Assembly: GCA_013407085.1 (NCBI GenBank)
Contig: JACCGJ010019621.1
Span: forward strand, 50,125 to 114,124
DNA: 64,000 nucleotides
DNA from: Atriophallophorus winterbourni
Taxonomy: Eukaryota; Platyhelminthes; Trematoda; Plagiorchiida; Microphallidae
Direction of reading: 5' to 3'
Part shown: positions 49,561-63,973 of the stretch, one piece after another
Layout of the letters: each line of letters starts with the position of its first letter
How positions within the stretch are numbered: the stretch's first letter is position 1
The notes under the pieces: model-generated
What the model saw: only the letters and a program-made list of their open reading frames with translations
Told to the model about the DNA's origin: nothing
Databases searched by the model: none
Position numbers and translations under genes: made by a program

Positions 49561-51099
49561 CAATCAGAGCTGTTAATTCTCAATATTCAAGTCTAAAAAC
49601 TACAAACGTTTCGAACCAATCTGGAATCGATAAGGTTTGAACAAATCATAGCTGACAATGCTTAATATTTCAGTCCAAAAACTACAAACGATTCGAACTA
49701 ATCTGATATCGACAATGTTTGAATCAATCAGAGCTGACATTTCCTAATATTTCAGTCCAAAATCAACAAACGTTTCGAACCAATTTGGAATCGACAACTT
49801 TTGAACCAGTCAAAACTGACAATGCTTATTATTTCAGTATACAAACTACAAACCGTTTGAACCAATTTGAGATCGACAATGCTTAAAACATTCAGAGTTG
49901 ACAATGCCTAATATTTCAGTCCAAAAACTACTAAACGTTTCGAACCAATCTGAGATCGATAATGTTTGAATCAATCAGAGCTGACATTGCTTAATATTTC
50001 AGACTAAAAACTACAAAATTTATGAACCAATTCGAGATCGACAATATTTCAACCAATCAGAGCTGACATTGCCTAATATTTCAGTACAGAAACTATAAAC
50101 ATTTCGAACCAATTTGGAATCGACAACGTTTGAACCAGTCAAAGCTGACAATGCTTATTATTTTAGTATACAAACTACAAACCGTTTGAACCAATTTGAG
50201 ATCGACAATGCTTAAATCATTCAGAGTTGACAATGCCTAATATTTCAGTCCAAAAACTACTAAACGTTTCGAATCAATCTGAGATCGACAATATTTGAAC
50301 CAATCAGAGCTGACATATCCTAATATTTCAGTACAAAAACCCCAAACGTTTTGAACCAATCTGAGATCGACAATGTTCGAACCAATCAGAGCTGACAATG
50401 CTCGATATTCCAGTCTAAGGACTACAAACGTTTTGAACCAATCTGAGATTGATTATGTTTGAACCAATCAGAGCTGTTAATTCTCAATATTTAAGTCCAG
50501 AAACTACAAACGTTTCGAAAAAATCTGAAATCGATAATGTTTGAAAAAATCAGAGCTGACAATGCTTGACATTTCAGTCCGAAAACTACAAAGGATTCAA
50601 ACCAATCTGAGATCGACAATGTTTGAACCCATCAGAGATGACAATACTTAATATTTCAGTCCAAAAACTACAAACGTTTTGAACCAATTTGGAATCGACA
50701 ACGTTTGAACCAGTCAGAGCTGACAATGCTTATTATTTTAGTCCACAAACTACAAACCGTTTGAACCAATTTGAGATCGACAATGCTTATATCAATCAGA
50801 GCTGACAATACCTAATATTTCAGTGCAAAAACTACTAAACGTTTTGAATCAATCTGAGATCGATAATATTTGAACCAATCACAGCTGATAATGCTTAATA
50901 TTTCAGTCTAAAAACTCCAAAAGTTTTGAACCAATTTGAGATCGACAATATTTGAACCAAACAGAGCTGACAGTTCCTAATATTTCAGCACAAAAACAAC
51001 AAACGTTTTAAACCAATCTGAGATCGACAATGTTCGAACCAATCAGAGCTGACAATGCCTAATATATCAGTCTAAAGACTAAAAACGTTTCGAACCAAT

Positions 51100-53030
51100 C
51101 TGAGATCGATAATGTTTGAACCAGTCAAAGCTGACAATGCTTATTATTTTAGTATACAAACTACAAACCGTTTGAACCAATTTGAGATCGACGATGCTTA
51201 AATCATTCAGAGTTGACAATGCCTAATATTTTAGTCCAAAAATTACTAAACGTTTCAAATCAATCTGAGATCGACAATATTTGAACCAATCAGAGCTGAC
51301 ATTTCCTAATATTTCAGTACAAAAACCACAAACGTTTTGAACCGATCTGAGATCGACAATGTTCGAACCAATCAGAGCTGACAATGCTTGATATTTAAGT
51401 CTGAGGACTACAGACGTTTTGAACCAATCTGAGATCGATTATGTTTGAACCAATCAGAGCTGTTAATTCTCAATATTTGAGTCCAAAAACTACAAACGTT
51501 TCGAACAAATCTGAAATCGATAATGTTTGAACAAATCAGAGCTGACAATGCTTGATATTTCAGTCCGAAAACTACAATGGATTCGAACCAATCTGAGATC
51601 GACAATGTTTGAACCAATCAGAGGTGACAATACTTAATATTTCAGTCTAAAAACTACAAACGTTTTGAACCAATTTGGAATCGACAACGTTTGAACCAGT
51701 CAGAGCTGACAATGCTTATTATTTTAGTTCACAAACTACAAACCGTTTGAACCAATTTGAGATCGACAATGCTTATATCAATCAGAGCTGACAATACCTA
51801 ATATTTCAGTGCAAAAACTACTAAACGTTTTGAATCAATCTGAGATCGATAATATTTGAACCAATCACAGCCGATAATGCTTAATATTTCAGTCTAAAAA
51901 CTTCAAACGTTTTGAACCAATTTGAGATCGACAATATTCGAACCAAACAGAGCTGAAAGGTCCTAATATTTCAGCACAAAAACCACAAACGTTTTAAACC
52001 AATCTGAGATCGACAATGTTCGAACCAATCAGAGCTGACAATGCCTAATATTTCAGTCTAAAGACTAAAAACGTTTCGAACCAATCTGAGATCGATAATG
52101 TTTGAACCAATCAGAGCTGACAATGCTTAATATTTCAGACTAAAAACTACAAAATTTATGAACCAATTCGAGATCGACAATATTTCAACCAATCAGAGCT
52201 GACATTGCCTGATATTTCAGTACAGAAACTAAAAACGTTTTGAACCAATCTGAGATCGACAATGTTCGAACAAATCAGAGCTGACAATGCTCAATATTTC
52301 AGTCCGAAAACTACAAACGATTTGAACCAATCTGAGATCGACAATGTTTGCAACAATCAGAGCTGACAATTCTTAATATTTCAGTCCAAAAACTGCAAAC
52401 GTTTTAAACCAATCTGGAATCGACAACGTTTGAACCAATCAGAGCTGACAATGCTTATTATTTTAGTCCACAAACTGAAAACTTTTTGAACCAATTTGAG
52501 ATCGACAATGCTTAATCCAATCAGAGCTGACAATGCCTCATATTTCAGTCCAAAAACTACAAGCGTTTTGAATCATTCTGAGATCGATAATATTTGAACC
52601 AATCACAGCTGACAATGCTTAATATTTCAGTCTAAAACTACAAACGTTTTGAACCAATTTGAGATCGACAATTTTTGAACCAATCATAGCTGACATTGCC
52701 TAATATTCCAATACAGAAACTATAAACGTTTAGAACGAATCTGAGATCGACAATGTTCGAACCAATCAGAGCTGACAATGCTAAATATTTCAGTCCGAAA
52801 ACTACAAACGATTTGAACCAATCTATGTTCGACAATTTTTGAACTAATCAAAGCTAACAATTCTAAACATTTAAGTTCAAAAACTACGAACGTTTTGAAC
52901 CAATTTGGAATCGACAACGTTTGAACCAGTCAGAGCTGACAATGCTTATTATTTTAGTACACAAACTACAAACCGTTTGAACCAAATTGAGATCGACAAT
53001 GCTTATATCAATCAGAGCTGACAAAGACAT
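51100..53030 (-). repeat. Higher-order block of about 33 monomers, copy 1
   Basis: Matched landmarks lie 2708 bp apart, for example GAACCAATCTGAGATCGATT followed by ATGTTTG (near 51420 and 54128). The unusual AATCTATGTTCGACAATTTT monomer (52819 and 55530) continues the correspondence. Part of the same series is also 12 monomers upstream near 50450 and again near 58075. Confidence 0.8.
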
Positions 53031-53860
53031 AATATTTTCCACAGTGCAAAAACTACTAACATTTGAACCATCTGAGTCCGACGAATTTTCGAACCAATCA
53101 AGCTGACCTTGCCTGATATTCAGTACAGAAACATAAAAACGTTTTTGAAACCAATCTGAATCAGACACGTTCTAAACCAATCAGAGCTTGACAATGCTCA
53201 TATTTCAGTCCGAAAACTACAAACGATTCGAACCAAGCTGGATCGACAATGTGTGACAAATCAGAAGCTGACAATTCCTCCGAATTTTCAGGCCAAAAAC
53301 TACAACGTGTTGACAAATTTGCATCGAAACTTTGAACCAATCAGAGCTGAACAATGCTTATTTTTTCAGTCCAACAATTTACAACCATTTGAACCAATTA
53401 GATCGACATGCTTAATCCCAATCAGATCTGAGCAATGCCTAATATTTCCAGTCCAAAAACCTACAAGTGTTAATCAATCTAAAATCGATATTATTAGAAC
53501 CAATCACAGCGACAATGCTCAATAGTTCAGTCCAAAAAACTACGACCGTTGAACCAATTGCAGATCGACAAGATTTGAACCATCGAGCTGACCATTGGCT
53601 AATATTTTAAGTATCAGAAACTTAAACGTGTTGAACCAATCTGAGATTCGACAATGTTTTAACCAATCAGAGCTGACAATGCCTCATATGTCAGGCCTAG
53701 GACCTAAATGTTTTGACCATCTGAGATCGACAATGTTTCGAACCAATCAGAGCTAACAGGCCCTAATATATCCAGTACCTAAAGACTAAAAACGTTTCGA
53801 AACCAAGCTGAGAATCGATAATGTTTGAACCATCAAGATGACAATGCTTATTATTGTAGA
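53030..53860 (-). repeat. Satellite with abnormally many small indels
   Basis: Monomers are recognisable but carry one- or two-base insertions and deletions every 10-20 bp, such as ATATTTTCCACAGTGC, AACGTTTTTGAAACCAATC and GAGCTTGACAATGC. On either side the same monomers are clean. The underlying series resembles 55850-56250 and then 53760 onward. This pattern is typical of uncorrected long-read sequence rather than mutation. Confidence 0.85.
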
Positions 53861-55570
53861 GATACAAACTACAAACCGTTTGAACCAATTTGAGATCGAC
53901 GATGCTTAAATCATTCAGAGTTGACAATACCTAATATTTTAGTCCAAAAATTACTAAACGTTTCAAATCAATCTGAGATCGACAATATTTGAACCAATCA
54001 GAGCTGACATTTCCTAATATTTCAGTACAAAAACCACAAACGTTTTGAACCGATCTGATATCGACAATGTTCGAACCAATCAGAGCTGACAATGCTTGAT
54101 ATTTAAGTCTGAGGTCTACAGACGTTTTGAACCAATCTGAGATCGATTATGTTTGAACCAATCAGAGCTGTTAATTCTCAATATTTGAGTCCAAAATCTA
54201 CAAACGTTTCGAACAAATCTGAAATCGATAATGTTTGAACTAATCAGAGCTGACAATGCTTGATATTTCAGTCCAAAAACTACAATGGATTCGAACCAAT
54301 CTGAGATCGACAATGTTTGAACCAATCAGAGGTGACAATACTTAATATTTCAGTCTAAAAACTACAAACGTTTTGAACCAATTTGGAATCGACAACGTTT
54401 GAACCAGTCAGAGCTGACAATGCTTATTATTTTAGTCCACAAACTACAAACCGTTTGAACCAAATTGAGATCGACAATGCTTATATCAATCAGAGCTGAC
54501 AATACCTAATATTTCAGTGCAAAAACTACTAAACGTTTTGAATCAATCTGAGATCGATAATATTTGAACCAATCACAGCTGATAATGCTTAATATTTCAG
54601 TCTAAAAACTTCAAACGTTTTGAACAATTTGAGATCGACAATATTCGAACCAAACAGAGCTGAAAGGTCCTAATATTTCAGCACAAAAACCACAAACGTT
54701 TTAAACCAATCTGAGATCGACAATGTTCGAACCAATCAGAGCTGACAATGCCTAATATTTCAGTCTGAAGACTAAAAACGTTTCGAACCAATCTGAGATC
54801 GATAATGTTTGAACCAATCAGAGCTGACAATGCTTAATATTCCAGACTAAGAACTACAAAATTTATGAACCAATTCGAGATCGACAATATTTCAACCAAT
54901 CAGTGCTGACATTGCCTGATATTTCAGTACAGAAACTAAAAACGTTTTGAACCAATCTGAGATCGACAATGTTCGAACCAATCAGAACTGACAATGCTCA
55001 ATATTTCAGTCCGAAAACTACAAACGATTTGAACCAATCTGAGATCGACAATGTTTGCAACAATCAGAGCTGACAATTCTTAATATTTCATTCCAAAAAC
55101 TGCAAACGTTTTGAACCAATCTGGAATCGACAACGTTTGAACCAATCAGAGCTGACAATGCTTATTATTTTAGTCCACAAACTGGAAACTTTTTGAAACA
55201 ATTTGAGATCGACAATGCTTAATCCAATCAGAGCTGACAATGCCTCATATTTCAGTCCAAAAACTACGAGCGTTTTGAATCATTCTGAGATCGATAATAT
55301 TTGAACCAATCACAGCTGAGAATGTTTAATATTTCAGTCTAAAAACTACAAACGTTTTGAACCAATTTGAGATCGACAATTTTTGAACCAATCATAGCTG
55401 ACATTGCCTAATATTCCAATACAGAAACTATAAACGTTTTGAACCAATCTGAGATCGACAATGTTCGAACCAATCAGAGCTGACAATGCTAAATATTTCA
55501 GTCACAAAACTACAAACGATTTGAACCAATCTATGTTCGACAATTTTTGAACTAATCAAAGCTGACAATT
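53860..55570 (-). repeat. Higher-order block of about 33 monomers, copy 2
   Basis: This is the second copy of the 51100-53030 series with few differences. Its left part is hidden by the indel-rich stretch, so the true edge is uncertain. Confidence 0.8.
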
Positions 55571-56009
55571 CTTAATATTTAAGTCCGAAAACTACAAACG
55601 ATTTGAACCAATCTGAGATCGACGATGTTTGAATCAATCACAGCTGACAATGCCTAATATTTCAGTCCAAAAACTACAAACGTTTCGAACCAATCTGAAC
55701 TCGATAATGTTTGAACAAATCATAGCTGACAATGCTTAATATTTCAGTCCGAAAACTACAAACGATTCGAACCAATCTGAGATCGACAAAGTTCGAACCA
55801 ATCAGAGCTGACAATTCCTAATATTTCAGTCCAAAAACTACAAACGTTTTGTACCAATTTGGCATCGACAACGTTTGAACCCATCAGAGCTGACAATGCT
55901 TATTATTTTAGTCCACAATTTACAAACCTTTTGAACCAATTTGAGATCGACAATGCTTAATCCAATCAGGGCTGACAATGCCTAATATTTCAGTCCAAAA
56001 ACTACAAAC

Positions 56010-57520
56010 GTTTTGAATCAATCTAAAATCGATATTATTAGAACCAATCACAGCTGAAAATGCTCAATATTTCAGTCTAAAAACTACGACCGTTTTGAAC
56101 CAATTTCAGATCGACAATATTTGAACTAATCAGAGCTGACATTGGCTAATATTTCAGTACAGAAACTATAAACGTTTTGAATCAATCTGAGATCGACAAT
56201 GTTCGAACCAATCAGAGCTGACAATGCCTAATATTTCAGTCTAAGGACTACAAATGTTTTGAACCAATCTGAGATCGATAATATTTGAACCAATCACAGC
56301 TGATGATGCTTAATATTCCAGTCCAAAAACTACAAACGTTTTGAACCAATTTGGAATCGACAACGTTTGAACCAGTCAGAGCTGACAATGCTTATTATTT
56401 TAGTCCACAAACTACAAACTGTTTGAACCAAATTGAGATCGACAATGCTTATATCAATCAGAGCTGATAATACCTAATATTTCAGTGCAAAAACTACTAA
56501 ACAATTTGAACCAATCTGAGTCCGACAATGTTCGAACCAATCAGAGCTGACAATGCCTAATATTTGAGTCTAAAGACTAAAAACTTTTCGAACCAATCTG
56601 AGATCGATAATGTTTGAACCAATCAGAGCTGACAATGCTCAATATTTCAGTCTAAAAACTACAAAATTTATGAACCAATTCGAGATCGACAATATTTCAA
56701 CCAATCAGAGCTGACATTGCCTGATATTTCAGTACAGAAACTATAAACGTTTTGAACCAATCTGATATCGACAATGTTCGAACCAATCAGAGCTGGCAAT
56801 GCTTAATATTTCAGTCTAAGGACTACAAACGTTTTGAACAAATCTGAGATCGATAATGCTCGAACCAATCAGAGCTCTTAATTCTTAATATTTAAGTCTA
56901 AAAACTACAAACGTTTTGAATCAATCTGAGATCGATAATATTTCAACCAATCACAGCTGACAATGCCTAATATTTCATTACAGAAAATGTAAACCTTTTG
57001 AACCAATCTGACATCGACAATGTTCGAACCAATCAGAGCAGACAATGCTTGATATTTCAATCTAGAAACTACAAACGTCATGAAACAATTCGAAGATCGA
57101 CAATATTTCAACCAATCAGAGCTGACATTGCGTGATATTTCAGTACAGAAACTATAAACGTTTTGAACCAAACTGAGATCGACAATAATCGAACTAATCA
57201 CAGCTAAAAATGCTTAATATTTCAGTCTGAGGAGTACAAACGTTTTGAACCAATCTGAAACCGACAATGCTCAAACCAACCAAAGCTGACAATGCCTAAT
57301 ATTTCAGTCCAAAAACTACAAACGTTTTGAATCAATCTGAAATCGATAATATTTGAATCAATCAGAGCTGACAATGCTTATTATTTTAATCCACAAACTA
57401 CAAACCTTTCAAACCAATTTGAGATCGACAATGCTTAATCCAATCAGAGTTGACAATGCCTTATATTTCAGTCTAAAAACTACAAGCGTTTTGAATCAAT
57501 CTGAGATCGATAATGTTTGA
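56010..57520 (-). repeat. Block repeated at 58715-60410, copy 1
   Basis: Landmarks GATATTATTAGAACCAATC (56031 and 58740), TTGGAATCGACAACGTTTG (56351 and 59136) and GAACCAATTCGAAGATCG-type monomers (57080 and 59950) keep order. Spacing grows from 2709 to about 2871 bp, a gain of about two monomers in the second copy. Confidence 0.75.
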
Positions 57521-58714
57521 ACCAATCGGAGCTGACAATGCTTAATATTTCAGTCTAAAAACTACAAAAGTTTTGAAGCAATTTGAGATCGACAATATTT
57601 GAACCAAACAGAGCTGACAGTTCCTAATATTTCAGCACAAAAACAGCAAACGTTTCAAACCAATCTGAGATCGACAATGTTCGAACCAATCAGAGCTGAC
57701 AATGCCTAATATATCAGTCTAAAGACTAGAAACGTTTCGAACCAATCTGAGATCGATAATGTTTGAACCAGTCAAAGCTGACAATGCTTATTATTTCAGT
57801 ATACAAACTACAAACCGTTTGAACCAATTTGAGATCGACGATGCTTAAATCATTCAGAGTTGACAATGCCTAATATTTTAGTCCAAAAATTACTAAACGT
57901 GTCAAATCAATCTGAGATCGACAATATTTGAACCAATCAGAGCTGACATTTCCTAATATTTCAGTACAAAAACCACAAACGTTTTGAACCGATCTGAGAT
58001 CGACAATGTTCGAACCAATCAGAGCTGACAATGCTTGATATTTAAGTCTGAGGTCTACAGACGTTTTGAACCAATCTGAGATTGATTATGTTTGAACCAA
58101 TCAGAGCTGTTAATTCTCAATATTTGAGTCCAAAAACTACAAACGTTTCGAACAAATCTGAAATCAATAATGTTTGAACAAATCAGAGCTGACAATACTT
58201 AATATTTCAGTCTAAAAACTACAAACGTTTTGAACCAATTTGGAATCGACAACGTTTGAACCAGTCAGAGCTGACAATGCTTATTATTTTAGTCTACAAA
58301 CTACAAACCGTTCGAACCAATTTGAGATCGACAATGCTTATATCAATCAGAGCTGACAATACCTAATATTTAGTGCAAAAACTACTAAACGTTTTGAATC
58401 AATCTGAGATCGATAATATTTGAACCAATCACAGCTGATAATGCTTAATATTTCAGTTTTAAAACTTCAAACGTTTTGAACCAATTTGAGATCGACAATA
58501 TTCGAACCAAACAGAGCTGAAAGATCCTAATATTTCAGCACAAAAACCACAAACGTTTTAAACCAATCTGAGATCGACAATTTTCGAACCAATCAGAGAT
58601 GAGAATGCCTAATATTTCAGTCTAAAGACTAAAAACGTTTCGAACCAATCTGAGATCGATAATGTTTGAACCAATCAGAGCTGACAATGCTTAATATTTC
58701 AGACTAAAAACTAC

Positions 58715-60410
58715 AAACGTTTTGAATCAATCTAAAATCGATATTATTAGAACCAATCCAGCTGACATGCTCAATATTTCAGTCCCTCAAACTCGACAGT
58801 TTGAACCAATTTCAGATCGACAATATTTGACCAATCAGACTGACATTGCTCATATCATCAGTACAGAAACTATCAACTTTTTGACTCAATCTGAGATCGA
58901 CATGTTCGAACCAATCAGAGCTGACATTGGCTAATATTTCAGTACAGAAACTATAAACGTTTTGAATCAATCTGAGATCGACAATGTTCGAACCAATCAG
59001 AGCTGACAATGCCTAATATTTCAGTCTATGGACTACAAATGTTTTGAACCAATCTGAGATCGATAATATTTGAACCAATCACAGCTGATAATGCTTAATA
59101 TTCCAGTCCAAAAACTACGAACGTTTTGAACCAATTTGGAATCGACAACGTTTGAACCAGTCAGAGCTGACAATGCTTATTATTTTATTCCACAAACTAC
59201 AAACCGTTTGAACCAAATTGAGATCGACAATGCTTATATCAATCAGAGCTGACAATACCTTATATTTCAGTGCAAAAACTACTAAACAATTTGAACCAAT
59301 CTGAGTTCGACAATGTTCGAACCAATCAGAGCTGACAATGCCTAATATTTGAGTCTAAAGACTAAAAACGTTTCGAACCAATCTGAGATCGATAATGTTT
59401 GAACCAATCAGAGCTGACAATGCTTAATATTTCAGTCTAAAAACTACAAAATTTATGAACCAATTCGAGATCAACAATATTTCAACCAATCAGAGCTGAC
59501 ATTGCCTGATATTTCAGTACAGAAACTATAAACGTTTTGAACCAATCTGATATCGACAATGTTCGAACAAATCAGAGCTGGCAATGCTTAATATTTCAGT
59601 ATAGGGACCACAAACGTTTTGAACAAATCTGAGATCGATAATGCTCGAACCAATCAGAGCTCTTAATTCTTAATATTTAAGTCTAAAAACTACAAACGTT
59701 TTGAATCAATCTGAGATCGATAATATTTCAACCAATCACAGCTGACAATGCCTAATGTTCCAGTACAGAAAATGTAAACCTTTTGAACCAATCTGAGATC
59801 GACAATGTTCAAACCAATCAGAGCTGACAATGCTTAATATTTCAGTCTAAAGACTACAAACGTTTTGAACCAATCTGAGATCGATAATCTTTGAACTAAT
59901 CAGAGCAGACAATGCTTGATATTTCAGTCTAGAAACTACAAACTTCATGAACCAATTCGAAGATCGACAATATTTCAACCAATCAGAGCTGACATTGCGT
60001 GATATTTCAGTACAGAAACTATAAACGTTTTGAACCAATCTGAGATCGACAATAATCGAACCAATCACAGCTGACAATGCTTAATATTTCAGTCTGAGGA
60101 ATACAAACGTTTTGAACCAATCTGAAACCGACAATGCTCAAACCAATCAAAGCTGACAATGCCTAATATTTCAGTCCAAAAACTACAAACGTTTTGAATC
60201 AATCTGAGATCGATAATATTTGAATCAATCAGAGCTGACAATGCTTATTATTTTAATCCACAAACTACAAACCTTTCAAACCAATTTGAGATCGACAATG
60301 CTTAATCCAATCAGAGTTGACAATGCCTTATATTTCAGTCTAAAAACTACAAGCGTTTTGAATCAATCTAAGATCGATAATGTTTGAACCAATCGGAGCT
60401 GACAATGCTT
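58715..60410 (-). repeat. Block repeated from 56010-57520, copy 2
   Basis: This is the second copy of the 56-57.5 kb series. Its right part (59450-60130) is copied once more at 60430-61130, 982 bp further on, which is 12 monomers minus 2 bases. Its left end (58750-58920) is indel-rich and probably misassembled. Confidence 0.75.
58750..58920 (-). repeat. Second short indel-rich satellite stretch
   Basis: One-base losses and small insertions are dense (AATCCAGCTGACATGCTC, CAGTCCCTCAAACTCGACAG, TTTGACCAATCAGACTGAC), whereas the matching series at 56030-56200 and 62400-62570 is clean. Likely unpolished sequence. Confidence 0.8.
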
Positions 60411-61349
60411 AATATTTCAGTCTAAAAACTACAAAATTAATGAACCAATTCGAGATCGACAATATTTCAACCAATCAGAGCTGACATTGACTGATATTTC
60501 AGTACAGAAACTATAAACGTTTTGAACCAATCTGAGATCGACAAAGTTCGAACCAATCAGAGCTGATAATGCTTAATATTTCAGTCTAAGGACTACAAAC
60601 GTTTTGAACAAATCTGAGATCGGTAATGCTCGAATCAATCAGAGCTGATAATGCCTAATATTTCAGTCCAAAAACTACAAACGTTTTGAATCAATCTGAG
60701 ATCGATAATATTTCAACCAATCACAGCTGACAATGCCTAATATTTCAGTACAAAAAATGTAAACCTTTTGAACCAATCTGAGATCGACAATGTTCGAACC
60801 AATCAGAGCTGACAATGCTTGATATTTCAGTCTCAAGACTACAAACGTTTTGAACCAATCTGAGATCGATAATGTTTGAACTTATCAGAGCAGACAATGC
60901 TTGATATTTCAGTCTAGAAACTACAAACGTCATGAACCAATTCGAGGATCGACAATATTTCAACCAATCAGAGCTGACATTGCGTGATATTTTAGTACAG
61001 AAACTATAAACGTTTTGAACCAATCTGAGATCGACAATGTTCGAACCAATCAGAGCTGACAATGCTTAATATTACAGTCTGAGGACTACAAATGTTTTGA
61101 ACCAATCTGAAACCGACAATGCTCAAACCAATCAAAGCTGACAATGCCTAATATTTCAATCAAAAAACTACAAACGTTTTGAATCAATCTGAGATCGATG
61201 ATATTTGAATTATTCAGAGCTGACAATGCTCATTATGTTGGTCCGAAATCTACAAACGATTTGAACCAATCTGAGATCGACAATGTTTGAATCAAACAAT
61301 GCCCAACATTTCAGTCCAAAGACTATAAACCTTTCGAACCAATCTGAGA

Positions 61350-62661
61350 TCGATAATGTTTGAACAAATCAGAGCTGACAATGCTTAATATTTCTGTCCG
61401 AAAACTACAAACGATTTGAACCAATCTGAGATCGACAATGTTTGAACTAATCAGAGCTCTCAATTCTTAATATTGCAGTCCGAAAACTGCAAACGTTTTG
61501 AACCAATCTGAAATCGACAACGTTCGAACCAATCAGTGTTGACAATGCTCTTTATTTTAGGCCACAAACTACAAACCTTTTGAACCAATTTGAGTTCGAC
61601 ACTGCTCAATCCAATCAGAGCTGACAATGCCTTATATTTCAGTCCAAAAACTACAAGCGTTTCGAATCATTCTGAGATCGATAATATTTGAACCAATCAC
61701 AGCTGACAATGCTTATTATTTCAGTCTAAAAACTACGAACGTTTTGAACCAATTTGAGATCGACAATTTTTGAATCAATCAGAGCTGACATTGCCTAATA
61801 TTTCAACACAGAAACTATAAATGTTTTGAACCAATCTGAGGTCGACAATGTTCAAACCAATCAGAGCTGACAATGCTAAATATTTCAGTCCGAAAACTAC
61901 AAACGATTTGAACCAATCTGAGATCGACAATTTTTTAACTAATCAGAGCTGACAATTCTTAATATTTAAGTCCAATAACTACAAACGATTTGAACCAATC
62001 TGAGATCGACAATGTTTGAATCAATCACAGCTGACGATGCCCAATATTTCAGTCCAAAAACTACAAACGTTCCGAACCAATCTGAAATCGATAATGTTTG
62101 AAAAAATCATAGCTGACAATGCTTAATATTTCAGTCCGAAAACTACAAACGATTCGAACCAATCTGAGATCGACAATGTTTGAACCAATCAGAGCTGACA
62201 ATTCCTAATATTTCAGTCCAAAAACTACAAACGTTTTGTACCAATTTGGCATCGACAACGTTTGAACCAATCAGAGCTGACGATGCTTATTATTTTAGTC
62301 CACAATTTACAAACCTTTTGAACCAATTTGAGATCGACAATGCTTAATCCAATCAGGGCTGACAATGCCTAATATTTCAGTCCAAAAACTACAAACGTTT
62401 TGAATCAATCTAAAATCGATATTATTAGAACCAATCACAGCTGAAAATGCTCAATATTTCAGTCTAAAAACTACGACCGTTTTGAACCAATTTCAGATCG
62501 ACAATATTTGAACTAATCAGAGCTGACATTGGCTAATATTTCAGTACAGAAACTATAAACGTTTTGAATCAATCTGAGATCGACAATGTTCGAACCAATC
62601 AGAGCTGACAATGCCTAATATTTCAGTTCAAGGACTACAAATGTTTTGAACCAATCTGAGA
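61350..62661 (-). repeat. 1312-bp higher-order repeat, copy 1
   Basis: This unit is 16 monomers long, exactly 16 x 82. Landmarks AAGCGTTT (61655 and 62967) and GGCATCGACAACGTTTG (62248 and 63560) are both 1312 bp apart. The right half is almost identical between copies, while the left 400 bp is more diverged. A related series is also present at 55000-56250. Confidence 0.85.
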
Positions 62662-63973
62662 TCGATAATGTTTGAACCAATCAGAGCTGACAATGCTCAC
62701 TATTTCAGTCCGAAAACTACAAACGATTTGAACCAATCTGAGATCGACAATGTTTGCAACAATCAGAGCTGACAATTCTTAATATTTCAGTCTAAAAACT
62801 GCAAACGTTTTAAACCAATCTGGAATCGACAACGTTTGAACCAATCAGAGCTGACAATGCTTATTATTTTAATCCACAAACTGAAAACTTTTTGAACCAA
62901 TTTGAGATCGACAATGCCTTATCCAATCAGAGCTGACAATGCCTCATATTTCAGTCCAAAAACTACAAGCGTTTTGAATCATTCTGAGATCGATAATATT
63001 TGAACCAATCACAGCTGACAATGCTTAATATTTCCGTCTAAAAACTACAAACGTTTTGAACCAATTTGAGAGCGACAATTTTTGAACCAATCATAGCTGA
63101 CATTGCCTAATATTCCAATACAGAAACTATAAACGTTTTGAACCAATCTGAGATCGACAATGTTCGAACCAATCAGAGCTGACAATGCTAAATATTTCAG
63201 TCCCAAAACTACAAACGATTTGAACCAATCTATGTTCGACAATTTTTGAACTAATCAAAGCTGACAATTCTTAATATTTAAGTCCGAAAACTACAAACGA
63301 TTTGAACCAATCTGAGATCGACAATGTTTGAATCAATCACAGCTGACAATGCCTAATATTTCAGTCCAAAAACTACAAACGTTTCGAACCAATCTGAAAT
63401 CGATAATGTTTGAACAAATCATAGCTGACAATGCTTAATATTTCAGTCCGAAAACTACAAACGATTCGAACCAATCTGAGATCGACAAAGTTCGAACCAA
63501 TCAGAGCTGACAATTCCTAATATTTCAGTCCAAAAACTACAAACGTTTTGTACCAATTTGGCATCGACAACGTTTGAACCCATCAGAGCTGACAATGCTT
63601 ATTATTTTAGTCCACAATTTACAAACCTTTTGAACCAATTTGAGATCGACAATGCTTAATCCAATCAGGGCTGACAATGCCTAATATTTCAGTCCAAAAA
63701 CTACAAACGTTTTGAATCAATCTAAAATCGATAATATTCGAACCAATCACAGCTGACAATGTTCAATATTTCAGTCTGAGAACTACGACCGTTTTGAACC
63801 AATTTCAGATCGACAATATTTGAACCAATCACAGCTGACATTGCCTAATATTTCAGTACAGAAACTATAAACGTTTTGAACCAATCTGAGATCGAAAATG
63901 TTTGAACCAATCAGAGCTGGAAATGCCTAATATTTCAGTCCAAGGACTACAAATGTTTTGAACCAATCTGAGA
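62662..63973 (-). repeat. 1312-bp higher-order repeat, copy 2
   Basis: This is the second copy of the 16-monomer unit, running almost to the window end. Whether a third copy follows cannot be seen. Confidence 0.8.
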
